From an uncultured Acidimicrobiales bacterium (GTDB lineage: Bacteria; Actinomycetota; Acidimicrobiia; Acidimicrobiales; SZUA-35): DNA of 10,273 nt. The stretch spans positions 1-10,273 of the forward strand of contig CALLIQ010000040.1 of NCBI GenBank assembly GCA_938008925.1. Reading direction: 5' to 3'. Below are positions 1 through 6,362 of this stretch, piece after piece; the stretch's first letter is position 1, and each line of letters opens with the position of its first letter. Position numbers and translations under genes: made by a program. Below the pieces are notes generated by a model. It ran no database searches, was not told where the DNA came from, and saw nothing but the letters and a program-made list of their open reading frames with translations.

Positions 1-1
1 C

Positions 2-277
2 ACCAAGACCGCCCGCGATCGGGCGGGCAAGCTCGACTTTGCCACGTCGAACCTCCGCGGAGCGCCGTTCACCCTCTACTGCGCCGGCGGTAGGGTCGAA
101 GCCACGATTCCGCTCGGGCCGGTCGCCGGAACCGCGGCCAACATCACGGCGCTGTCCTACGACGGCTCGATCGACATCGGCATCCTCGTCGACCCGGTTG
201 CCATCGACGATCCCGCCGGGTTCCGCCGCAACGTGGTCGACGCCTTCGATCAGATCCTCGCCGGAGCCGACGCATGA
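2..277 (+). CDS. WS/DGAT acyltransferase, C-terminal fragment (5' end outside window)
   Basis: The open frame enters from the left edge and ends at TGA 275-277. About 91 residues are visible. They match the C-terminal domain of the wax ester synthase/diacylglycerol acyltransferase family: a TSNLRGAP segment corresponds to the conserved SNVPGP motif, followed by PLGPVAGTAANIT and SYDGSIDIGILVDP, typical of the family's last strands. The HHxxxDG catalytic motif would lie upstream and cannot be seen. Family members transfer an acyl group from acyl-CoA to a long-chain alcohol or diacylglycerol, usually at the inner face of the membrane. The protein ends in an ordinary acidic/neutral sequence (DQILAGADA), without the lysine-rich tail of the second WS/DGAT downstream. 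Its stop overlaps the next gene's start (ATGA), so the two are probably co-transcribed and translationally coupled. The family call is secure; substrate choice is unknown. Confidence 0.85.
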   Translation, partial: TKTARDRAGKLDFATSNLRGAPFTLYCAGGRVEATIPLGPVAGTAANITALSYDGSIDIGILVDPVAIDDPAGFRRNVVDAFDQILAGADA

Positions 278-1980
278 GCGCTCGCTCGCCGATCGACCGC
301 TCGCCGATCGACACGGTGCTCCGACTCGGGGCGCTCAACCCGATCACGTCGATGTCGCTCGGCATCGGGGCCATCACGTGGGGGCCGACCACCGCGGCGG
401 CCTACGCCGCTGCGAGCATCGCCAACCCGATGCGGCGAGCGATCGTCGACGACTACGGCAGCATCACGTACCTCCAACTCGAGCTCCGAAGCAGCCGAGT
501 CGCCGCTGGCTTGGCTCACCGCGGCGTCGACGCCGATCGCCCGGTCGGCATCTTGTGCCGCAACCATCGCGGCTTCGTCGAGTCCAACGTGGCGCTGGCC
601 AAGCTCGGCGCTCGCGTCGTCTACCTGAATCCCGGGCTGCCGGCAGCGCAGCTGCTCACCGTGGTGGAGCGCGAGGGGATCGGTGCGGTCGTGGCCGACA
701 CCGACCTGCTCGACCAGCTGAGCGGTGTCGACTCGTCGGTGATCGTCGTTTCCTGTGCGCCGGAACTCGACTCGTCGTGGTCGTTCCCCGGGCTCTCGCG
801 CTGGCGCCCCCTGCTCCGTCTCCCGAACCCGCTCCGCAGCGACGACCCGGTCGTTCTCACCTCCGGAACCACCGGCGCCCCGAAGGGCACCACCCGTCGC
901 CCGAGCGCCGGCTCGGCGTCTGCCGTGTTCGGCGTGCTGGAAGCCATTCCCTATTCGCGCGGCGACGTCATGGTGTTGCCCGCGCCGCTCTTCCACGCCT
1001 GGGGGCTGTCCCAGCTCCTCCTCACCGCATCGCTCGCCGGGACGGTCGTGCTGCGTCGTCGGTTCGATCCGGCGCTGACGCTCGACGACGTCGAGGCGAA
1101 CGGTGCCGACGTCCTGGCCGTCGTGCCCGTGATGCTGCATCGCATGCTCGATGAGACCGGCGAGGCCGATCTCTCGTCGCTCCGCATCGTTGCGTCGAGC
1201 GGCTCTGCGCTTCCCGGCGATCTCGCGACCCGTTGGATGGCCGCCGCGGGCCCGACGCTCCACAGCCTCTACGGCTCGACCGAGGTCGGACAGATCTCCG
1301 TCGCCGATCCGGCGATGCTCGCTGCCGATCCCGCCGTGACCGGCCGCCCGCTGCGCGGCGTCGAAGTTCGCATCGTCGCCGCAGACGGGGGCGTGCTCGA
1401 GGTCGGCGAGGTCGGACGTGTCGTCGTCGAGAGCTCGATGCACTTCGACGGCTACACCGACGGTCGAACGAAGGAAGTCATCGACTCCTTCATGGACACC
1501 GGTGACCTCGGCCGGCTCGACGAGAACGGACTCCTCACCGTCGTCGGGCGAGCCGACGACATGATCATCTCCGGCGGCGAGAACATCTTCCCGGTCAACA
1601 TCGAGCGGGCGATCCTCGCCGCCGACGACGTCGCTGACGCGGCCGTCGTCGGTGTTGCCGATCCCGATCTCGGTCAGCGGGTGCGAGCCGTGGTCGTTCC
1701 TGCCGATGGGGTGTCGCTCACCAGTGACGGAATCCGAGCTCGCCTCCGGGGCGAACTGGCTCGCCATGAAGTGCCACGGGAGATCGTCATCGTCGACGAA
1801 CTGCCCCGCAATGCGTCTGGAAAGATCCTTCGAAACCAGCTCGCCGGCGAGTCTTCCGGCGCCAGATCCTCGAAGACCAAGTCTTCGAGCAAGAAGTCCG
1901 CCACCAGCAAGAAGTCCTCCACCAGCAAGTCGCCAAACAAGAAGCCAAGCCGCCGCTCACGGCGAAAGGTCACATCATGA
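274..1980 (+). CDS. Acyl-CoA synthetase (AMP-forming fatty acid-CoA ligase, FadD-like) with basic C-terminal tail
   Basis: This is a 568-residue ANL-superfamily adenylating enzyme, predicted to activate a fatty acid to acyl-CoA with ATP. The phosphate-binding loop TSGTTGAPKG lies at 196-205, the YGSTE motif at 333-337 and DTGD at 408-411. The hinge region GRADDMIISGGENI is at 425-438, and NASGKI at 513-518 carries the adenylation lysine K517. The ATG at 274 overlaps the upstream stop and has GGAG 7 bases before it (263-266), which supports this start. Residues 4-13 are a perfect RSPID duplication. The catalytic domains end near residue 525. They are followed by about 43 residues rich in Ser, Lys and Arg (15 basic, one acidic) that are not part of the enzyme fold. 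It lies between two WS/DGAT genes, so it probably supplies their acyl-CoA. The acyl chain length and specificity cannot be read from the sequence. Confidence 0.9.
   Translation: MSARSPIDRSPIDTVLRLGALNPITSMSLGIGAITWGPTTAAAYAAASIANPMRRAIVDDYGSITYLQLELRSSRVAAGLAHRGVDADRPVGILCRNHRGFVESNVALAKLGARVVYLNPGLPAAQLLTVVEREGIGAVVADTDLLDQLSGVDSSVIVVSCAPELDSSWSFPGLSRWRPLLRLPNPLRSDDPVVLTSGTTGAPKGTTRRPSAGSASAVFGVLEAIPYSRGDVMVLPAPLFHAWGLSQLLLTASLAGTVVLRRRFDPALTLDDVEANGADVLAVVPVMLHRMLDETGEADLSSLRIVASSGSALPGDLATRWMAAAGPTLHSLYGSTEVGQISVADPAMLAADPAVTGRPLRGVEVRIVAADGGVLEVGEVGRVVVESSMHFDGYTDGRTKEVIDSFMDTGDLGRLDENGLLTVVGRADDMIISGGENIFPVNIERAILAADDVADAAVVGVADPDLGQRVRAVVVPADGVSLTSDGIRARLRGELARHEVPREIVIVDELPRNASGKILRNQLAGESSGARSSKTKSSSKKSATSKKSSTSKSPNKKPSRRSRRKVTS
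283..312 (+). repeat. Perfect 15-bp tandem duplication in the ligase N-terminus
   Basis: CGCTCGCCGATCGAC occurs twice without a mismatch (283-297 and 298-312). It is in frame and encodes RSPID-RSPID at residues 4-13 of the acyl-CoA synthetase. The lack of any mismatch suggests a recent or still unstable slippage event. Confidence 0.9.
1888..1929 (+). repeat. 18-bp tandem repeat encoding SKKSAT-SKKSST-SK in the ligase tail
   Basis: Two 18-base units (1888-1905 and 1906-1923) differ by one base (G/T in the fifth codon). They are followed by the first six bases of a third copy. They encode residues 539-552 of the basic tail. Slippage of such units is a plausible way for the tail to have grown. 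Confidence 0.85.
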
Positions 1981-3626
1981 AACAGCTCACCGGACTCGAC
2001 GCCAGCTTCCTGCACATCGAGACGGGCACGGCCTATGGCCATGTCAGCAGCCTCTCGGTGTACGCCAGGCCCGACGATCCCGACTTCGACCCGCACGCGG
2101 TGTTCCGGGCGCAGGTGGAGGCCAAGCTTCCCGAGCTCGAGCCGTTTCGCCGTCGTCTGGTCGAGGTCCCGTTCGGACTCGATCGGCCGTACTGGATCAA
2201 CGATCCCGACTTCGACCTGGACATGCACATCAACCACGTCGCCATCCCCGAGGTCGGCGGCCAGGAGTACGTCGAGGACCTGATCGCCCGCTTGATCGCC
2301 AAGCCCATGGATCGTTCCCGCCCGCTGTGGGAGGTCTACGTGATCGAAGGGCTCCCCGGTGGCGACTTCGGCATCTTCACCAAGGTGCACCACGCCACCA
2401 TCGACGGTGCCGCCGGCGCTGAAATGCTCGCCACGATCCTGGCACCGGTCGACCCAGAACTCACCGACGATTGGGAGCCCGAGGAAGAGCCCTCGCAGTC
2501 CGACCTGTTGGCCAAGACGGCCGTCGAGCTCGCCCGGTCACCGGCGAAGGCGCTCCGGCTCCAGGTGCGGGCGCTGTCCGAGCTCGGACGACTCACCGAG
2601 ACCCGTGGATTCGACGAACTCGCCAACCAGATCCGACGCGGCCTGCCCGGCCCGGCTGGCGCCGTCGTTCGCCGCTTCCTCGGTGACGAGCGTCCTGTCG
2701 ATCAGGACAAGCCGCCGCTGCTTCCGTCGCTCGGCGGCCCGCGGACACCGTTCAACGCGACGATCACGGGCGACCGCATCTTCGCCTACCGCAGTGCCCG
2801 ACTCGAACACATCAAGCAGCTGAAGACGGCGACCGGCGCCACCGTCAACGACGTTGTCATGGCCGTGTGCTCGGGTGCGCTTCGCCGCTACCTGCTCGAC
2901 CACGACGCCCTGCCCGACCGCAACCTCATCGCCATGGTGCCGGTCTCGATCCGCACCGGCGAAGAGACCGAGAAGTGGTCGAACCGAGTCTCGGCGATCT
3001 TCGCCGATCTGCCGACGACGCTCGAAGAACCGGTCGAACGCCTCGCCTCGGTGCATCAATCGATGGTCGACGCCAAGGGCCAGTTCGATCTCATGCCGGC
3101 CGACACGCTCACTCAGATGAGCGATCTCGCGCCGCCAGCCCTCGCCACCCGGGCGGCCCGGCTCGCGACCCGAGTGCGCTTCGCCGACCGGACCAACCCG
3201 CCGGCCAACCTCGTCATCTCGAACGTTCCCGGACCCCGCTCGCCGCTCGACCTCGCCGGTCAGGCGATGCTCAAGCACTACTACCCGATCTCGACGATCG
3301 TCGATGGCCAAGGCCTCAACGTCACCGTGCAGAGCTATGTCGACGTGCTCGACTTCGGTCTCGTCGCATGCCGCTCGCTCGTGCCGGACGTTGCCGTTCT
3401 CGCCGACTACTGCATCGAAGAGATCCAGCTGATGGCGGATGCCCTCGGCGTCGAACTCGCAGTTGACGGCGCGACGGCGAAGACCGCGGCCGAGAAGCCG
3501 GCAGCCAAGAAGCGAGCCAAGTCGAAGAGCAAGCCGAAGGCGCCGAACTCCAAGAGCGGGCCGAAGAAGGCCGCAAAGCCGCCGGCGGCTCGGAAGCGGG
3601 CGACCAAAAAGGCTGCGACGAGCTGA
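1977..3626 (+). CDS. WS/DGAT-type wax ester synthase/diacylglycerol acyltransferase with histone-like Lys/Ala/Pro tail
   Basis: The 549-residue protein carries the full set of WS/DGAT landmarks. It opens with LTGLDASFLHIET and has PLWEVYVIEGL before the catalytic motif HHATIDG (HHxxxDG, H138, H139, D143). NDVV follows at 291-294 and SNVPGP at 415-420. The family esterifies acyl-CoA with a fatty alcohol or diacylglycerol, making wax esters or triacylglycerol at the membrane or lipid-body surface. The start ATG overlaps the ligase stop (ATGA) and has AAAGG (1965-1969) 7 bases upstream, so coupling is likely. The enzyme proper ends near residue 498. Residues 499-549 form a low-complexity tail (15 Lys, 3 Arg, one Glu; AKKRAK, KPKAP and GPKKAAKP segments) resembling the tails of actinobacterial HupB or histone H1. 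The tail composition differs from the Ser/Lys tail of the ligase before it, so it is not a simple copy. Preferred acceptor is unknown. Confidence 0.93.
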   Translation: MKQLTGLDASFLHIETGTAYGHVSSLSVYARPDDPDFDPHAVFRAQVEAKLPELEPFRRRLVEVPFGLDRPYWINDPDFDLDMHINHVAIPEVGGQEYVEDLIARLIAKPMDRSRPLWEVYVIEGLPGGDFGIFTKVHHATIDGAAGAEMLATILAPVDPELTDDWEPEEEPSQSDLLAKTAVELARSPAKALRLQVRALSELGRLTETRGFDELANQIRRGLPGPAGAVVRRFLGDERPVDQDKPPLLPSLGGPRTPFNATITGDRIFAYRSARLEHIKQLKTATGATVNDVVMAVCSGALRRYLLDHDALPDRNLIAMVPVSIRTGEETEKWSNRVSAIFADLPTTLEEPVERLASVHQSMVDAKGQFDLMPADTLTQMSDLAPPALATRAARLATRVRFADRTNPPANLVISNVPGPRSPLDLAGQAMLKHYYPISTIVDGQGLNVTVQSYVDVLDFGLVACRSLVPDVAVLADYCIEEIQLMADALGVELAVDGATAKTAAEKPAAKKRAKSKSKPKAPNSKSGPKKAAKPPAARKRATKKAATS

Positions 3627-3632
3627 TCGGTC

Positions 3633-3638
3633 TAGGTT
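3633..3638 (+). promoter_or_regulatory. Candidate -10 element (TAGGTT) for a leaderless lipase transcript
   Basis: TAGGTT fits the actinobacterial TANNNT -10 pattern and ends 7 bases before the GTG at 3646, so transcription would start at or next to the start codon. No clear -35 was seen. The lipase may therefore have its own promoter as well as read-through from the WS/DGAT gene. Confidence 0.45.
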
Positions 3639-3645
3639 TGAATCC

Positions 3646-4443
3646 GTGACTTTTTCCGCCCCACCTCGGATCTACACGGCGCTCGAGAGTCGCGCCGGAT
3701 TCGAGTACGTCCAGTGGTCGCTCAGCCGACGCCTCCTCGGCGCTCTGCCGAAGGGCGACGGTCATCCGGTCCTCGTCCTCCCCGGATTCACGGCGGCCGA
3801 CTCCTCGACGGTGCAGCTCCGTGCCCTGCTCCGCCAGCTCGGCTACCGCACCTATGGCTGGAAACTCGGCAACAACGTGGGACCGACACCGCTCGTGGTC
3901 AAGGGGCTCGACCAGCGCCTTCGATCGATCAGCGAGCGGGCCGGCGGGGCACCCGTCAGCGTGATCGGTTGGAGTCTCGGCGGCATCTACGCTCGCGACC
4001 TCGCCCGCCGGCACCCCGACCTCGTTCGTCAGGTGATCACGCTCGGCAGCCCGTTCCGGATGGAGCCCGGTGATCCGAGCGCTGCCCGTCGGTTGTGGCA
4101 GTCGGTGGCGCCGCTGCACGATCCAAACGCCATGCAGCGCATGGCGATGGTCGACCACGACGAGCTGCTCCCCGTGCCGTCCACGTCGATCTACACCCGG
4201 ACCGACGGGATCGTCCACTGGAGGACATGTCTCGAACAGAAGAGCCCGACCAGCCAGAACGTCGAGGTCTACGGCAGTCACTGCGGGCTCGGTTTCAACA
4301 CATCGGTGGCGCTCGTCGTCGCCGATCGGCTCGCCCAGGACCTGGGGAAGTGGAAGCGGTTCCGGCCACCCGTGTGGGCCCTCGCTGCCTTTCCTCGCCC
4401 CTCGCGTTGGCGGCCGGCCACCCGAGCGGCCAAGGCTGCCTGA
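3646..4443 (+). CDS. Alpha/beta-hydrolase fold lipase/esterase
   Basis: The protein has 265 residues from the GTG at 3646. The frame stays open further upstream, but that part lies inside the WS/DGAT gene in another frame, and no other sensible start exists nearby. VLVLPGF marks the first strand and oxyanion region. GWSLGG is the nucleophile elbow with Ser110, Asp187 (YTRTDGIVHW) is the likely acid and His212 (GSHCGLGFN) the likely base, giving a complete triad in the usual order. The fold and triad indicate hydrolysis of an ester, and the neighbours suggest acylglycerols or wax esters. There is no signal peptide, so it probably acts inside the cell. The last 32 residues (234-265) have nine basic and no acidic residues, with several Trp, Phe and Pro, and could contact membranes or lipid bodies. 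It lies 19 bases after the WS/DGAT gene. A different ester substrate remains possible. Confidence 0.85.
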   Translation: MTFSAPPRIYTALESRAGFEYVQWSLSRRLLGALPKGDGHPVLVLPGFTAADSSTVQLRALLRQLGYRTYGWKLGNNVGPTPLVVKGLDQRLRSISERAGGAPVSVIGWSLGGIYARDLARRHPDLVRQVITLGSPFRMEPGDPSAARRLWQSVAPLHDPNAMQRMAMVDHDELLPVPSTSIYTRTDGIVHWRTCLEQKSPTSQNVEVYGSHCGLGFNTSVALVVADRLAQDLGKWKRFRPPVWALAAFPRPSRWRPATRAAKAA

Positions 4444-4455
4444 TCGACGGTCGAT
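4443..4455. other. Short palindrome between convergent genes
   Basis: ATCGACGGTCGAT is an inverted repeat (5-bp stem with a 3-base loop) starting at the last base of the lipase stop, in the 25-base gap between the lipase and the convergent acetyltransferase gene. It could be a weak bidirectional terminator. The stem is short and no T-run follows, so this is tentative. Confidence 0.2.
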
Positions 4456-4468
4456 TCGTGCGACGCGC

Positions 4469-5017
4469 TCAGGCGGCGTCTCCCGCGCTGAGCTCGTCCG
4501 GTCCGAGATGGCGGTAGACGCCGGCGGTGCCGTAGCGGTTCTCGATGTCGTACTCGAAGGTTGCGCCGAGACGCTCGGCGACCCGGGCTGATGGCTCATT
4601 TGCCCGCGCGATGACGCTGATTGCCGTCGTCCAGCCGAAGTCGTCGTAGGCCGAGCGCAGCGCCCGCCTGGCGGCCTCGGTGGCGTAGCCCTTGCCATGG
4701 TGTTCGGGAACGAGGGCCCAGGTGATCTCCGGAGCCTCCCAGCCGTCGGGGAACCACATGCCGCTCACACCGACGAACTGACCCGTTTCCTTTTCCTCGA
4801 GGGCCCACGGGCCATAGCCCCGCAGCGCCCAGTGGCCGGGGTAGATGGCGAACTTCCGCCACGCCTCCTCGCGGTTGCATGGTCCGCCGTAGAACGACGA
4901 AATCGGATCGGCGTAGAAATTCGCCATGGGTTCGAAGTCGGAAGCCTGGAACCCCCGTAGGAGCAGGCGTTCCGACTCGATTCGAGGTGGATTGGTCACG
5001 GTCGGTGAGTGTCCCAT
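4469..5017 (-). CDS. GNAT-family N-acetyltransferase (RimJ/RimL-like)
   Basis: This 182-residue protein begins RIESERLLLRGFQASDFEPM, the usual opening of RimJ/RimL-type acetyltransferases. Motif A is ITWALVPEHHGKGYATEA, with the acetyl-CoA pyrophosphate loop HHGKGYA at 106-112. NEPSARVAERLGA at 140-152 matches the conserved NxxS...LG segment. Such enzymes move an acetyl group from acetyl-CoA to an amine on a protein N-terminus, antibiotic or small metabolite; the target cannot be told here. ATG at 5017 is preferred, but a GTG directly before it (5020) would add one residue. AAGGG lies too close to serve as a normal ribosome-binding site, whereas GACACT sits 8 bases upstream as a possible -10. 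The gene converges with the lipase and diverges from rmuC, so it is probably monocistronic. Confidence 0.88.
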   Translation of the reverse strand: MGHSPTVTNPPRIESERLLLRGFQASDFEPMANFYADPISSFYGGPCNREEAWRKFAIYPGHWALRGYGPWALEEKETGQFVGVSGMWFPDGWEAPEITWALVPEHHGKGYATEAARRALRSAYDDFGWTTAISVIARANEPSARVAERLGATFEYDIENRYGTAGVYRHLGPDELSAGDAA

Positions 5018-5025
5018 CACCCTTC

Positions 5026-5031
5026 AGTGTC
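5026..5031 (-). promoter_or_regulatory. Candidate -10 element (GACACT on the - strand) for the acetyltransferase
   Basis: Read on the - strand, GACACT ends 8 bases before the ATG at 5017. It differs from TANNNT only at the first base and fits a leaderless start. It lies back to back with the rmuC -10 at 5044-5049, so RNA polymerase footprints would overlap. Confidence 0.35.
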
Positions 5032-5043
5032 ACACCCCCTCTT

Positions 5044-5049
5044 TATGGT
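5044..5049 (+). promoter_or_regulatory. Candidate -10 element (TATGGT) for rmuC
   Basis: TATGGT matches TANNNT and ends 7 bases before the ATG at 5057. No Shine-Dalgarno sequence precedes that ATG, which supports a leaderless transcript and the choice of 5057 over the earlier in-frame GTG 5009 and ATG 5045. Confidence 0.45.
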
Positions 5050-5056
5050 TTCCCGC

Positions 5057-6328
5057 ATGCCCCTCACCGCACTCATCGCGCTCGCCGGAGCCATCCTCAT
5101 CGCCATGCTGGCCGGCATCTTCGCCGGTCTCATCGTGGCTCGTCGTCGTCAGCCGACGGGCGCCGCTCACAGCGCAGTCGCCGGCGCTGTGGCGGAGGAC
5201 GTCGCGGCCTCGTTGGCCGCTGATCTGGCGGCCGAGCGCACCGCCGAACGAGATGCGCTGGTCAACGCTGCGATCTCCGCCATGCGCCAGGAGCGGAGCG
5301 AGTCGATGCAACAGAGCGTCGACACGCTGTTGTCTGTCGCATCGTCGAAGCTCGGCGATCAGCTCGCGGCCGGAAAGGACGTGATCGACCGGGAGCACAC
5401 CGCCGTGTCGAGCCAGGTCGAGACGCTTCAGAACGAGCTGCGCCGGGTCGGCGATCTCGTGACCACGCTGCAACAGGAGCGGGCCGAACAGAACGGCCGT
5501 CTGTCCACGGGCATCGAGCAGGCCATGGCGGTCACCAATTCGTTGGCCGACACCACCCGATCGCTGCGCGATGCGCTCGCGTCCCCGAAGGCCCGTGGCC
5601 AGTGGGGTGAGCGCATGGCGGAGGATGTGTTGCGACTCTCCGGCTTCGTCGAGGGCGTCAACTACCGAAAGCAGACCAAGCTCGCCGGTGGCAGCGTGCC
5701 CGACTACACCTTCTTGCTTCCCCAGGAACACGTCGTGCACATGGACGTGAAGTTCCCGATCGACAACTACCTCCGTTGGTTGGAGGCCGAGACGAGTCAA
5801 GACTCCGAGGCGTTCGTCAAGGCGTTCCGTCGCGACGTCCGTCTGCGCATCAAGGAGCTCACCGACCGCAGCTACATCGACCCGTCCACCACCGTCGACT
5901 ACCTCCTGTTGTTCATCCCCAACGAGAGCGTCTACGGCTTCCTCCACGAGCACGACCCGCAGCTCATCGACATGGCGTTGAGCACCAAGGTCGTGCTGTG
6001 TTCACCGACGAGCTTGTTCGCCGTGCTCGCCGTCATCCGGCAGGCGGTCGACAACTTCCTCGTCGAGCGCCGCAGCGACGAGATCCTGGCCGGCATCGGG
6101 GGCCTGCGCGACGAGTGGGAGAAGTTCGGGGGCACCGTCGAGAAGGTCGAGCGCGGTCTCGTGTCGGCCCAGCGTGCGGTCGACGACCTGAAGGGCCCAC
6201 GAAGCCGCCAGTTCGAGAAGAAGCTCAGCACGCTCGAAACCGTGCGCGACGGTCGCATCGCCGACGACGCCCTCGAAGCCGAATCACTCGAACTCGACGA
6301 CCCGAACCGTCTCCGTCAAGTCGTGTGA
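5057..6328 (+). CDS. rmuC: RmuC-family protein (putative DNA recombination/genome-stability nuclease)
   Basis: The 423-residue protein has one N-terminal membrane segment (about residues 3-27) followed by RRR, then a predicted coiled coil rich in Ala, Glu and Gln to about residue 170. The RmuC domain follows: GQWGERMAEDVLRLSGFVEGVNY-type sequence, then GSVPDYTFLL and HMDVKFPIDNY. D216 and D230-x-K232 fit the PD-(D/E)xK nuclease-like core proposed for the family. The remainder (LLFIPNESVYGF and SPTSLFAVLAVIRQA) is conserved in RmuC. In E. coli rmuC limits inversions at short inverted repeats; the biochemical activity is less well settled. The membrane segment suggests anchoring with the nuclease domain in the cytoplasm. 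The frame is open back to GTG 5009, but that overlaps the acetyltransferase gene and its promoter. rmuC is followed by metG after 34 bases, with no functional link evident. Confidence 0.9.
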   Translation: MPLTALIALAGAILIAMLAGIFAGLIVARRRQPTGAAHSAVAGAVAEDVAASLAADLAAERTAERDALVNAAISAMRQERSESMQQSVDTLLSVASSKLGDQLAAGKDVIDREHTAVSSQVETLQNELRRVGDLVTTLQQERAEQNGRLSTGIEQAMAVTNSLADTTRSLRDALASPKARGQWGERMAEDVLRLSGFVEGVNYRKQTKLAGGSVPDYTFLLPQEHVVHMDVKFPIDNYLRWLEAETSQDSEAFVKAFRRDVRLRIKELTDRSYIDPSTTVDYLLLFIPNESVYGFLHEHDPQLIDMALSTKVVLCSPTSLFAVLAVIRQAVDNFLVERRSDEILAGIGGLRDEWEKFGGTVEKVERGLVSAQRAVDDLKGPRSRQFEKKLSTLETVRDGRIADDALEAESLELDDPNRLRQVV

Positions 6329-6348
6329 CCGTGCGGCGGGTTGGTCGG

Positions 6349-6354
6349 TAGCCT
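6349..6354 (+). promoter_or_regulatory. Candidate -10 element (TAGCCT) for metG
   Basis: TAGCCT fits TANNNT and ends 8 bases before the metG ATG. The 34-base gap after rmuC contains no Shine-Dalgarno sequence and no T-box-like leader could fit. A leaderless metG transcript is the simplest reading. Confidence 0.4.
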
Positions 6355-6362
6355 CGGGCGCC

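Noticed and set aside
39..1154. A 371-codon + strand frame spanning the WS/DGAT end and the ligase
   Set aside because: It overlaps two real genes in another frame and its translation is Arg/Pro/Ser-rich low-complexity sequence, typical of a shifted frame.
250..1767. A 505-codon open frame on the - strand opposite the acyl-CoA synthetase
   Set aside because: It mirrors a well-supported gene with full ANL motifs. Long antisense frames are expected in high-GC DNA with strong third-position bias, and its translation is Arg/Glu/Val-rich with no recognisable domain.
3439..3645. N-terminal extension of the lipase frame back into the WS/DGAT gene
   Set aside because: The extra residues are a shifted reading of the lysine-rich tail, and the hydrolase fold begins after GTG 3646.
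5009..5056. Earlier in-frame starts for rmuC (GTG 5009, ATG 5045)
   Set aside because: They overlap the acetyltransferase start or the proposed -10. The membrane segment begins directly after ATG 5057, and the added residues look non-coding.
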